From Serripes groenlandicus (taxonomy: Eukaryota; Mollusca; Bivalvia; Cardiida; Cardiidae): 64,000 bases of DNA. Positions 12,801 through 27,800 of the stretch are shown piece by piece. How positions within the stretch are numbered: the first letter of the stretch is position 1; each line of letters starts with the position of its first letter. Below the pieces are notes generated by a model that saw nothing but the letters and a program-made list of their open reading frames with translations, made no database searches and was not told the origin of the DNA. The stretch is from positions 23,850,316 to 23,914,315 of the forward strand of contig JASEVX010000011.1 in assembly GCA_031761405.1 (NCBI GenBank), written 5' to 3'. The translations under genes and the position numbers were made by a program.

Positions 12801-15800
12801 TGTACTTGTAACAACATGACTTTGTGTACTGGATACTTCGTTCTTGATATTATTGTATAAGGATATGTTGGCCCAGGCACAAATATGTGCTAATTTAGAA
12901 TGGCACATTACCACATTCATGTACTAGGAACAATATGACCTTGTGTTCTGGATACTACATTCCTGTTGTTGTATTAGAATATGTTGGCCCAGGCACAGAC
13001 ATGTGCTAATTTAGAATGGCACATTACCACATTCATGTACTAGGAACAACTTAATCTTGTGTTCTGGAAACTTCATTCTTGTTGTTTAAGGATATGTTGG
13101 CCCAGGCACAGACATGTGCTAATTAAGAATGGCACATTACCACATTCATGTACTAGGAACAACTTACCTTGTGTTCTGGATACTTCATTCTTGTTGTTGT
13201 TGTATTAGAATATGTTGGCCCAGACACAAACATGTGCTAATTTGGAATGGCACATTACCACATTCATGTACTAGGAACAACTTAACCTTGTGTTCTGGAT
13301 ACTTCATTCTTGTTTTTATGCCCCGGCATACGAAGTATGAGGGGCATATAGTTTTCCGGTCTGTTAGTTCGTCCGTCCGTTCGTCCGTCCCGCTCAGGTT
13401 AAAGTTTTTGGTCAAGTTAGATTTTAGTGAACCTGATGTCCTATCATTATGAAACTTCACACAAATGACAATCAACATATCATTGTTTAAAAAATTGTAT
13501 CAATTTGAGGTTGGACCAACTGTTCGTCCGTCTGTTCGTCTGTCTGTTCGTCCATTCCATTCTCAGGTTAAAGTTTTTGGTCAAGTTAGATTTTAGTGAA
13601 GTTCATGTCCTATCATTATGAAACTTCACACAAATGACAATCAACATATCATTGTTTAAAAAATTGTATCAATTTGAGGTTGGACCAACTGTTCGTCCGT
13701 CCGTTCGTCTGTTCGTCTGTCTGTTCGTCCATTCCATTCTCAGGTTAAAGTTTTTGGTCAAGTTAGATTTTAGTGAACCTGATGTCCTATCATTATGAAA
13801 CTTCACACAAATGACAATCAACATATCATTGTTAAAAAAATTGTATCAATTATTTAGATAAAAGTTTTGTTTTAAAATATAGTTAACAACCGGGGCATCC
13901 GTGTTCCATGGACACATTTTCTTGTTTAAGGATATGTTGGCAGGCACAGACATGTGCTAATTTAGAATGACACATTACCACATTCATGTACTAGGAACAA
14001 CTTAATCTTGTGTTCTGGATACTTCGTTCTTGCTTTTTAAGGATATGTTGGCCCAGGCACAGACATGTGCTAATTTAGAATGACACATAACCACATTCAT
14101 GTACTAGGAACAACTTAACCTTGTGTTCTGGATTCTTCATTCCTGTTGTTGTTGTATTAGAATATGTTGGCCCAGGCACAGACATGTGCTAATTTAGAAT
14201 AGCACATTACCACATTCATGTACTAGGAACAACTTAATCTTGTGTTCTGGATACTTCATTCTTGTTGTTTAATGATATGTTGTCCGAGGCACAGACATGT
14301 GCTAATTTAGAATGGCACAGTACCACATTCATGTGCTAGGAACAACTTAATCTTGTGTTCTGGATACTTCATTCTTGTTGTTTAATGATATGTTGTCCCA
14401 GGCACAGACATGTGCTAATTTAGAATGGCACATTACCACATTCATGTGCTAGGAACAACTTAATCTTGTGTTCTGGATACTTCATTCTTGTTGTTTAATG
14501 ATATGTTGTCCCAGGCACAGACATGTGCTAATTTAGAATGGCACATTACCACATTCATGTGCTAGGAACAACTTAATCTTGTGTTCTGGATACTTCATTC
14601 TTGTTTTATGAGGATATGTTGGCCCAGGCACAGACATGTGCTAATTTAGAATGGCACGTTACCACATTCATGTACTTGTAACAACATGACTTTGTGTACT
14701 GGATACTTCGTTCTTGATATTGTTGTATAAGGATATGTTGGCCTAGGCAAAAATATGTGCTAATTTAGAATGGCACATTACCACATTCATTTACTAGGAA
14801 CAACATGACCTTGTGTTCTGGATACTTCATTCCTGTTGTTGTATCAGAATATGTTGGCCCAGGCACAGACATGTGCTAATTTAGAATGGCACATTACCAC
14901 ATTCATGTACTAGGAACAACTTAATCTTGTGTTCTGGAAACTTCATTCTTGTTGTTTAAGGATATGTTGGCCCAGGCACAGACATGTGCTAATTTGGAAT
15001 GGCACATTACCACATTAATGTACTAGGAACAACTTAATCTTGTGTTCTGGATACTTCGTTCTTGTTTTTAGCTCTACTGGCCAAAGGCCAGAAGGGCTTA
15101 TGTCCTGGCGATTTGTCCGTCGTCTGTGCGCGCGTGTGTGCGTGCGTCCGTAAACAATTTCTTGTTAACACGATACAGTCTTCACTTTTGATTTATCTCA
15201 ACCAAACTTATACAGTAGTTAGATATCCATGAAAGCTCAGTTCCTTTCGAAAACCAGCCAGATCTGCTCATGCATGACAGGATTATGGCCCTTGAAATGG
15301 TCAGAATTGCTATAAAAGAGCTTGTTAACACGATACAGTCTTCACTTTTGATTGTATCTCAACCAAACTTATACAGTAGTTAGATATCCATGAGAGCTTG
15401 GTTCCTTTCGAAAACCAGCCAGATCCGCCCATGCAAGACTGGATTATGGCCCTTGAAATTGTCCAAATTGCTATAATTGAGCATGTGAGCACAATAGAGG
15501 CTCTATTTACTATCTGATCTTCACCAAACTTAGATAGCAGTTAAATATTGATTAGAGCTTGGTAAACCAGCCAGATCTGCCAATGCAAGACTGGATTATG
15601 GCCCATGCAATTGTAAAAATTGCTATAATACAGCTTGTGAACACAATAGAGCCTCCATTTACTATCCGATCTTCACCATACATACATGCTCTGGATTGAA
15701 AATGACCAAAGAACCATACCAGTAGAGCATAGGCCCTAATGGGCCTCTTGTTTAAGGATATGTTGGCCCAGGCACAGACATGTGCTAATTTAGTATGACA

Positions 15801-18800
15801 CATAACCACATTCATGTACTAGGAACAACTTAACCTTGTGTTCTGGATTCTTCATTCCTGTTGTTGTTGTATTAGAATATGTTGGCCCAGGCACAGACAT
15901 GTGCTAATTTAGAATGGCACATTACCACATTCATGTACTAGGAACAACTTAATCTTGTGTTCTGGATACTTCATTCCTGTTGTTGTTGTATTATACTATG
16001 TTGGCCCTGGCACAGACATGTGCTAATTTAGAATGGCACATTACCACATTCATGTACTAGGAACAACTTAATCTTGTGTTCTGGATACTTCATTATTATT
16101 GTTTAAGGATATGTTGGCCCAGGTACAGACATGTGCTAATTAAGAATGGCACATTACCACATTCATGTATTAGGAACAACTTAATCTTGTGTTCTGGATA
16201 CTTCATTCTTGTTGTTGTTGTATTAGCATATGTTGGCCCAGGCACAGACATGTGCTAATTTAGAATGGCCCATTACCACATTCATGTACTAGAAACAACT
16301 TAATCTTGTGTTCTGGATACTTCATTATTGTTGTTTAAGGATATGTTGGCCCAGGTACAGACATGTGCTAATTAAGAATGGCACATTACCACATTCATGT
16401 ATTAGGAACAACTTAATCTTGTGTTCTGGATACTTCATTCTTGTTGTTGTTGTATTAGAATATGTTGGCCCAGGCACAGACATGTGCTAATTTAGAATGG
16501 CACATTACCACATTCATGTACTAGGAACAACTTAATCTTGTGTTCTGGATACTTCATTCTTGTTGTTTAAGGATATGTTGGCCCAGGCACAGATATGTGC
16601 TAATTAAGAATGGCACATTACCACATTCATGTACTAGGAACATCTTAATCTTGTGTTCTGGATACTTCATTCTTGTTGTTTAAGGATATTTTGGCTCAGG
16701 CACAGACATGTGCTAATTTAGAATGGCACATTACCACATTCATGTACTAGGAACCACTATTAGTTATTTGGGCTGTTACTGACCCACTACGGAAAAATAA
16801 GGGGTTTTTTCCGTAGTGGGTCAGTAACAGACCAAATAACTGATTTATTTCATCGACCACCTTTCATGAGCAAAAAAAAATGATACTCTTTCATTTACAT
16901 TAACATTTACAATATGTCTAGATGAAATTTACGGGTTTTGGCGCCAAATCACTAGCGTTATGACGTCAAACCGATGACGTTACGTCATTTTCCTAGTATT
17001 TGGTCCCAGTATTTTTAAAATTCCTAGTACTAAACCCACTTTAATGATGAAATGAAACAATATCAATTTGTTTTGTTCATGAAAGGTGGTTGATGAAATA
17101 AATCAGCTATATGGTCTGTTTCTGACCCACTACGGAAAAAAAATCATTAACAAGCGTAGGACATGCATTATATTTATACATTCATTGATTTTTTTTTTTC
17201 TATGGAAAGGGAAGTTACTTTGCATGATATTCAACTTCGTAGTCGTTATGATATATTGTAAACAAATCGCTGTTAAAAATATCAAGTTGGTATACAGTGT
17301 TTAGATCTATTTTAACATAGGCAACTGAAAAAAAATTCCTGTCAGCTTGATCTGGGAATAGACGCCATATTGAATTTACTCGCCCCCTATAGAAATATAG
17401 GGGGTGTGCACGTGACAGGCTTTAACCAATGAAATTGCTAGAATTTTGTGGGAGGCGAAATAATTAATCTTGTGTTCTGGATACTTCATTCTTGTTGTTT
17501 AAGGATATGTTGGCCCAGGCACAGATATGTGCTAATTAAGAATGGCAGATTACCACATTCATGTACTAGGAACATCTTAATCTTGTGTTCTGGATACTTC
17601 ATTCTTGTTGTTTAAGGATATTTTGGCTCAGGCACAGACATGTGCTAATTTAAAATGGCACATTACCACATTCATGTACGAGGAATACTTAATCTTGTGT
17701 TCTGGATACTTCATTCCTGTTGTTGTTGTATTAGAATATGTTGGCCCAGGCACAGACATGTGCTAATTTAGAATGGCACATTACCACATTCATGTTCTAG
17801 GAACAACCTAATATTGTGTTCTGGATACTTCATTCTTGTTTTATAAGGATATGTTGTCCCAGGCACAGACATGTGCTAATTTAGAATGGCACATTACCAC
17901 ATTCATGTACTTGTAACAACATGACTTTGTGTACTTGATACTTCGTTCTTGATATTGTTGTATAAGGATATGTTGGCCCAGTTACAGACATGTGCTAATT
18001 TAAAATGGCACATTACCACATGCATGTACTTGGAACAACATGACTTTGTGTACTTGATACTTCGTTCTTGATATTGTTGTATAAGGATATGTTGGCCCAG
18101 TTACAGACATGTGCTAATTTAAAATGGCACATTACCACATTCATGTACTTGGAACAACATGGCCTTGTTTACTGGATACTTCGATCTTGATATTGTTGTA
18201 TAAGAATATGTTGGCCCAGGCACATATATGTGCTAATTTAGAATGGCACATTACCACATTCATGTACTAGGAACAACATGACCTTGTGTTCTGGATACTT
18301 TATTCCTGTTGTTGTATTAGAATATCTTGGCCCAGGCACAGACATGTGCTAATTTAGAATTGCCCATTACCACATTCATGTTCTAGGAACAACCTAATAT
18401 TGTGTTCTGGATACTTCATTCTTGTTTTATAAGGATATGTTGTCCCAGGCACAGACATGTGCTAATTTAGAATGGCACATTACCACATTCATGTACTAGG
18501 AACAGCTTAATCTTTTGTTCTGTATACTTCATTCTTGTTTTATAAGGATATGTTGGCCCAGGCACAGACATGTGCTAATTTTGAATGGCACATTACCTCA
18601 TTCATGTACTTGTAACAACATGACTTTGTGTACTGGATACTTCGTTCTTGATATTGTTGTATAAGGATATGTTGGCCTAGTTACAGACATGTGCTAATTT
18701 AAAATGGCACAATACCACATTCATGTACTTGGAACAACATGGCCTTGTTTACTGGATACTTCGATCTTGATATTGTTGTATAAGAATATGTTGGCCCAGG

Positions 18801-21800
18801 CACATATATGTGCTAATTTAGAATAGCACATTACCACATTCATGTACTAGGAACAACATGACCTTGTGTTCTGGATACTTCATTCCTGTTGTTGTATTAG
18901 AATATCTTGGCCCAGGCACAGACATGTGCTAATTAAAAATGGCACATTACCACATTCATGTACTAGGAACAACTTAACCTTGTGTTCTGGATACTTCATT
19001 CTTGTTTTATAAGGATATGTTGGCCCAGGCACAGACATGTGCTAATTTAAAATGACACATTACCACATTCATGTACTAGGAACAACTTAACCTTGTGTTC
19101 TGGATACTTCATTTCTGTTGTTGTTGTATTAGAATATGTTGGCCCAGGCACAGACATGTGCTAATTTAGAATGGCACATTACCACATTCATGTACTAGGA
19201 ACAACTTAATCTTGTGTTCTGGATACTTCATTCCTGTTGTTGTTGTATTATACTATGTTGGCCCTGGCACAGACATGTGCTAATTTAGAATGGCACATTA
19301 CCACATTCATGTACTAGGAACAACTTAATCTTGTGTTCTGGATACTTCATTATTGTTGTTTAAGGATATGTTGGCCCAGGTACAGACATGTGCAAATTAG
19401 GAAATGCACATTACCACATTCATGTACTAGGAACAACTTAATATTGTGGTCTGGATACTTCATTCTTGTTGTTGTTGTATTAGAATATGTTGGCCCAGGC
19501 ACAGACATGTGCTAATTCAGAATGGCACATAACCACATTCATGTACTAGGAACAACTTAATCTTGTGTTCTGGATACTTCACTCTTGTTGTTTAATGATA
19601 TGTTGGCCCAGGTACAGACATGTGCTAATTAAGAATGGCACATTACCACATTCATGTACTAGGAACAACTTAATATTGTGGTCTGGATACTTCATTCTTG
19701 TTGTTGTTGTATTAGAATATGTTGGCCCAGGCACAGACATGTGCTAATTTAGAATGGCACATTACCACATTCATGTACTAGGAACAACTTAATCTTGTGT
19801 TCTGGATACTTCATTCTTGTTGTTTAATGATATGTTGTCCCAGGCACAGACATGTGCTAATTTAGAATGGCACATTACCACATTCATGTGCTAGGAACAA
19901 CTTAATCTTGTGTTCTGGATACTTCATTCCTGTTGTTTAAGGATATGTTGTCTCAAGCACAGACATGTGCTAATTTAGAATGGCACATTACCACATCCAT
20001 GTACTAGGAACAACTTAATCTTGTGTTCTGGATACTTCATTCTTGTTTTATAAGGATATGTTGGCCCAGGCACAGACATGTGCTAATTTTGAATGGCACA
20101 TTACCACATTCATGTACTTGTAACAACATGACTTTGTGTACTGGATACTTCGTTCTTGATATTATTGTATAAGGATATGTTGGCCCAGGCACAAATATGT
20201 GCTAATTTAGAATGGCACATTACCACATTCATGTACTAGGAACAACATGACCTTGTGTTCTGGATATTTCATTCCTGTTGTTGTATTAGAATATGTTGGC
20301 CCAGGCACAGACATGTGCTAATTTAGAATGGCACATTACCACATTCATGTACTAGGAACAACTTAATCTTGTGTTCTGGAAACTTCATTCTTGTTGTTTA
20401 AGGATATGTTGGCCCAGGCACAGACATGTGCTAATTAAGAATGGCACATTACCACATTCATGTACTAGGAACAACTTACCTTGTGTTCTGGATACTTCAT
20501 TCTTGTTGTTGTTGTATTAGAATATGTTGGCCCAGACACAAACATGTGCTAATTTGGAATGGCACATTACCACATTCATGTACTAGGAACAACTTAACCT
20601 TGTGTTCTGGATACTTCATTCTTGTTTTTTAAGGATATGTTGGCCCAGGCACAGACATGTGCTAATTTAGAATGACACATTACCACATTCATGTACTAAG
20701 AACAACTTAATATTGTGTTCTGGATACTTCGTTCTTGTTTTCATGCCCCGGCATACGAAGTATGAGGGGCATATAGTTTTCCGGTCTGTTAGTCCGTCCG
20801 TCCGTCCGTTCGTCCGTCCCGCTCAGGTTAAAGTTTTTGGTCAAGTTAGATTTTAGTGAAGTTGATGTACTATCATTATGAAACTTCACACAAATGACAA
20901 TCACCATATCATTGTTTAAGAAATTGTATCAATTTGAGGTTGGACCAACTGTTCGTCCGTCTGTTCGTCTGTCTGTTCGTCCATTCCATTCTCAGGTTAA
21001 AGTTTTTGGTCAAGTTAGATTTTAGTGAACCTGATGTCCTATCATTATGAAACTTCACACAAATGACAATCAACATATCATTGTTTAAAAAATTGTATCA
21101 ATTTGAGGTTGGACCAACTGTTCGTCCGTCCGTTCGTCTGTTCGTGTGTCTGTTCGTCCATTAACAACCAGGGCATCCGTGTTCCATGGACACATTTTCT
21201 TGTTTAAGGATATGTTGGCCCAGGCACAGACATGTGCTAATTTAGAATGACACATAACCACATTCATGTTCTAGGAACAACTTAACCTTGTGTTCTGGAT
21301 TCTTCATTCCTGTTGTTGTTGTATTAGAATATGTTGGCCCAGGCACAGACATGTGCTAATTTAGAATAGCACATTACCACATTCATGTACTAGGAACAAC
21401 TTAATCTTGTGTTCTGGATACTTCATTCTTGTTGTTTAATGATATGTTGTCCGAGGCACAGACATGTGCTAATTTAGAATGGCACATTACCACATTCATG
21501 TACTAGGAACAACTTAATCTTGTGTTCTGGATACTTCATTCTTGTTGTTTAAGGATATGTTGGCCCAGGCACAGATATGTGCTAATTAAGAATGGCACAT
21601 TACCACATTCATGTACTAGGAACATCTTAATCTTGTGTTCTGGATACTTCATTCTTGTTGTTTAAGGATATTTTGGCTCAGGCACAGACATGTGCTAATT
21701 TAGAATGGCACATTACCACATTCATGTACTAGGAACCACTATTAGTTATTTGGTCTGTTACTGACCCACTACGGAAAAATAGGGGGTCTGTGGAATTTAT

Positions 21801-24800
21801 AGGGGGCGAGGCGTAAGCCGAGTCCCCCTATACATTCAACAGACCCCCTATTTTTCCGTAGTGGGTCAGTAACAGACCAAATAACTGATTTATTTCATCG
21901 ACCACCTTTCATGAGCAAAAACAAATGATACTCTTTCATTTACATTAACATTTACAATATGTCTAGATGAAATTTACGGGTTTTGGCGCCAAATCACTAG
22001 CGTTATGACGTCAAACCGATGACGTTACGTCATTTTCCTATTATTTGGTCCCAGTATTTTTAAAATTCCTAGTACTAAACCCACTTTAATAATGAAATGA
22101 AACAATATCAATTTGTTTTGTTCATGAAAGGTGGTTGATGAAATAAATCAGTTATATGGTCTGTTACTGACCCACTACGGAAAAAAAATCATTAACAAGC
22201 GTAGGACATGCATTATATTTATACATTCATTGATTTTTTTTTTTCTATGGAAAGGGAAGTTACTTTGCATGATATTCAACTTCGTAGTCGTTATGATATA
22301 TTGTAAACAAATCGCTGTTAAAAATATCAAGTTGGTATACAGTGTTTAGATCTATTTTAACATAGGCAACTGAAAAAAAATTCCTGTCAGCTTGATCTGG
22401 GAATAGACGCCATATTGAATTTACTCACTCCCTATAGAAATATAGGGGGTGTGCACGTGACAGGCTTTAACCAATGAAATTGCTAGAATTTTGTGGGAGG
22501 CGAAATAATTAATCTTGTGTTCTGGATACTTCATTCTTGTTGTTTAAGGATATGTTGGCCCAGGCACAGATATGTGCTAATTAAGAATGGCAGATTACCA
22601 CATTCATGTACTAGGAACATCTTAATCTTGTGTTCTGGATACTTCATTCTTGTTGTTTAAGGATATTTTGGCTCAGGCACAGACATGTGCTAATTTAAAA
22701 TGGCACATTACCACATTCATGTACGAGGAATACTTAATCTTGTGTTCTGGATACTTCATTCCTGTTGTTGTTGTATTAGAATATGTTGGCCCAGGCACAG
22801 ACATGTGCTAATTTAGAATGGCACATTACCACATTCATGTTCTAGGAACAACCTAATATTGTGTTCTGGATACTTCATTCTTGTTTTATAAGGATATGTT
22901 GTCCCAGGCACAGACATGTGCTAATTTAGAATGGCACATTACCACATTCATGTACTTGTAACAACATGACTTTGTGTACTTGATACTTCGTTCTTGATAT
23001 TGTTGTATAAGGATATGTTGGCCCAGTTACAGACATGTGCTAATTTAAAATGGCACATTACCACATTCATGTACTTGGAACAACATGGCCTTGTTTACTG
23101 GATACTTCGATCTTGATATTGTTGTATAAGAATATGTTGGCCCAGGCACATATATGTGCTAATTTAGAATGGCACATTACCACATTCATGTACTAGGAAC
23201 AACATGACCTTGTGTTCTGGATACTTTATTCCTGTTGTTGTATTAGAATATCTTGGCCCAGGCACAGACATGTGCTAATTTAGAATTGCACATTACCACA
23301 TTCATGTTCTAGGAACAACCTAATATTGTGTTCTGGATACTTCATTCTTGTTTTATAAGGATATGTTGTCCCAGGCACAGACATGTGCTAATTTAGAATG
23401 GCACATTACCACATTCATGTACTAGGAACAACTTAATCTTGTGTTCTGGATACTTCATTCCTTTTGTTGTTGTATTATACTTTGTTGGCCCTGGTACAGA
23501 CATGTGCTAATTTAGAATGGCACATTACCACATTCATGTACTAGGAACAACTTAATCTTGTGTTCTGGATACTTCATTCTTGTTGTTTAAGGATATGTTG
23601 GCCCAGGTACAGACATGTGCTAATTAAGAATGGCACATTACCACATTCATATACTAGGAACAACTTAATCTTGTGTTCTGGATACTTCATTCTTGTTGTT
23701 TAAGGATATGTTGTCCCAGGCACAGACATGTGCTAATTTAGAATGGCACATTACCACATTCATGTTCTAGGAACAACTTAATCTTGTGTTCTGGATACTT
23801 CATTCTTGTTTTTTAATGATATGTTGGCCCAGGTACAGACATGTGCTAATTTAGAATGGCACAGTACCACATCCATGTACTAGGAACAACTTAATCTTTT
23901 GTTCTGGATACTTCATTCTTGTTTTATAAGGATATGTTGGCCCAGGCACAGACATGTGCTAATTTTGAATGGCACATTACCACATTCATGTACTTGTTAC
24001 AACATGACTTTGTGTACTGGATACTTCGTTCATGATATTGTTGTATAAGGATATGGTGGCCCAGTTACAGACATGTGCTAATTTAAAATGGCACATTACC
24101 ACATTCATGTACTTGGAACAACATGGCCTTGTTTACTGGATACTTCGATCTTGATATTGTTGTATAAGAATATGTTGGCCCAGGCACATATATGTGCTAA
24201 TTTAGAATGGCACATTACCACATTCATGTACTAGGAACAACATGACCTTGTGTTCTGGATACTTCATTCCTGTTGTTGTATTAGAATATCTTGGCCCAGG
24301 CACAGACATGTGCTAATTTAGAATGACACATTACCACATTCATGTACTAGGAACAACTTAATCTTGTGTTCTGGAAACTTCATTCTTGTTGTTTAAGGAT
24401 ATGTTGGCCCTAGCACAGACATGTGCTAATTAAGAATGGCACTTTACCACATTCATGTACTAGGAACAACTTAACCTTGTGTTCTGGATACGTCATTCTT
24501 GTTTTATAATGATATGTTGGCCCAGGCACATACATGTGCTAATTTGGAATGGCACATTACCACATGCATGTACTAGGAACAACTTAACCTTGTGTTCTGG
24601 ATACTTCATTCTTGTTTTTTAAGGATATGTTGGCCCAGGCACAGACATGTGCTAATTTAGAATGACACATTACCACATGCATGTACTAGGAACAACTTAA
24701 TCTTGTGTTCTGGATACATCATTCTTGTTGTTTAAGGATATTTTGGCTCAGGCACAGACATGTGCTAATTTAAAATGGCACATTACCACATTCATGTACG

Positions 24801-27800
24801 AGGAATACTTAATCTTGTGTTCTGGATACTTCATTCCTGTTGTTGTTGTATTAGAATATGTTGACCCAGGCACAGACATGTGCTAATTTAGAATGGCACA
24901 TTACCACATTCATGTTCTAGGAACAACCTAATATTGTGTTCTGGATACTTCATTCTTGTTGTATAAGGATATGTTGTCCCAGGCACAGACATGTGCTAAT
25001 TTAGAATGGCACATTACCACATTCATGTACTAGGAACAACTTAATCTTGTGTTCTGGATACTTCATTCCTTTTGTTGTTGTATTATAATATGTTGGCCCT
25101 GGCACAGACATGTGCTAATTTAGAATGGCACATTACCACATTCATGTACTAGGAACAACTTAATATTGTGTTCTGGATACTTCATTCTTGTTGTTTAAGG
25201 ATATGTTGGCCCAGGTACAGACATGTGCTAATTTAGAATGGCACATTACCACATTCATGTTCTAGGAACAACTTAATCTTGTGTTCTGGATACTTCATTC
25301 TTGTTGTTTAATGATATGTTGGCCCAGGTACAGACATGTGCTAATTTAGAATGGCACAGTACCACATCCATGTACTAGGAACAACTTAATCTTTTGTTCT
25401 GGATACTTCATTCTTGTTTTATAAGGATATGTTGGCCCAGGCACAGACATGTGCTAATTTTGAATGGCACATTACCACATTCATGTACTTGTAACAACAT
25501 GACTTTGTGTACTGGATACTTCGTTCTTGATATTGTTGTATAAGGATATGTTGGCCCAGTTACAGACATGTGCTAATTTAAAATGGCACATTACCACATT
25601 CATGTACTTGGAACAACATGGCCTTGTTTACTGGATACTTCGATCTTGATATTGTTGTATAAGAATATGTTGGCCCAGGCACATATATGTGCTAATTTAG
25701 AATGGCACATTACCACATTCATGTACTAGGAACAACATGACCTTGTGTTCTGGATACTTCATTCCTGTTGTTGTATTAGAATATCTTGGCCCAGGCACAG
25801 ACATGTGCTAATTTAGAATGGCACATTACCACATTCATGTACTAGGAACAACTTAATCTTGTGTTCTGGAAACTTCATTCTTGTTGTTTAAGGATATGTT
25901 GGCCCTGGCACAGACATGTGCTAATTAAGAATGGCACATTACCACATTCATGTACTAGGAACAACTTAACCTTGTGTTCTGGATACTTCATTCTTGTTTT
26001 ATAAGGATATGTTGGCCCAGGCACAGACATGTGCTAATTTGGAATGGCACATTACCACATGCATGTACTAGGAACAACTTAACCTTGTGTTCTGGATACT
26101 TCATTCTTGTTTTTTAAGGAAATGTTGGCCCAGGCACAGACATGTGCTAATTTAGAATGACACATTACCACATGCATGTACTAGGAACAACTTAATCTTG
26201 TTTTCTGGATACTTCATTCTTGTTTTTTAAGGATATGTTGGCCCAGGCACAGACATGTGCTAATTTAGAATGACACATTACCACATTCATGTACTAGGAA
26301 CAACTTAACCTTGTGTTCTGGATACTTCATTATACCCCCAAAAAACAAAGTTTTGGGGGGGTATATAGGAGTCACTGTGTCGGTCGGTCGGTCGGTCGGT
26401 CTGTCGGAAGCCATATTTTGTCCGGACCATATCTTAACAATGCAACATAGGATTTGAACGAAACTTCATAGGATGATACAACACATTGAGAGGAAGTGCG
26501 GTGTACAGGAACCATAACTCTATTTTATCTAAATACAGTGTTATTGCCCTTTGTTACTTTTTCTTGTCCGGAGAATTACTTAATAACTAACAGATGGAAT
26601 CTAATAAAACTGCATACAATGGTAGAGCATAATCAGAGGAAGTGCAGTGTCCAAGAACCATAACTCTAATTTACATAATTACAGAGTTATTGCCCTTTGT
26701 TACTTTTTCTTATTCGTAGAGTCTTGTCCGGAGCATAACTTTAAAACAAATTGTTGGAATTTAATAAAACTTCATAGGATGATACAACACATTGAGAGAA
26801 AGTGCAGTGTACAGGAACCATAACTCTATTTAATCTAAATACAGAGTTATTGCCCTTTGTTACTTTTTCTTGTCCGGAGAATAACTTAATAACTAACAGA
26901 TGGAATCTAATAAAACTGCATACAATGGTAGAGCATAATGAGAGGAAGTGCAGTGTACAAGAACCATAACTCTAATTTACATAATTACAGAGTTATTGCC
27001 CTTTGTTACTTTTTCTTATTTTTAGAGTCTTGTCCAGAGCATAACTTTAAAACAAATTGTTGGAATTTAATAAAACTTCATAGGATGATACAACACATTG
27101 AGAGGAAGTGCGGTGTACAGGAACCATAACTCTATTTAATCTAAATACAGAGTTATTGCCCTTTTTTATTTTTTCTTGTCCGGAGAATTACTTAATAACT
27201 AACAGATGGAATCTAATAAAACTGCATACAATGGTAGAGCATAATCAGAGGAAGTGCAGTGTACAAGAACCATAACTCTAATTTACATAATTACAGAGTT
27301 ATTGCCCTTTGTTACTTTTTCTTATTCGTAGAGTCTTGTCCAGAGCATAACTTTAAAACAAATTGTTGGAATTTAATAAAACTTCATAGGATGATACAAC
27401 ACATTGAGAGGAAGTGCGGTGTACAGGAACCATAACTCTATTTAATCTAAATACAGAGTTATTGCCCTTTGTTACTTTTTCTTGTCCGGAGAATTACTTA
27501 ATAACTAACAGATGGAATCTAATAAAACTTCATACAATGGTAGAGCATAATCAGAGGAAGTGCAGTGTACAAGAACCATAACTCTAATTTACATAATTAC
27601 AGAGTTATTGCCCTTTGTTACTTTTTCTTATTCGTAGAGTCTTGTCCAGAGCATAACTTTAAAACAAATTGTTGGAATTTAATAAAACTTCATAGGATGA
27701 TACAACACATTGAGAGGAAGTGCGGTGTATTTTGTTGGTCGGTCGGAAGCCATATTTTGAGTCAAGGTGCTGTTTTGGGGGTATTTATCATCTTCAGTGA

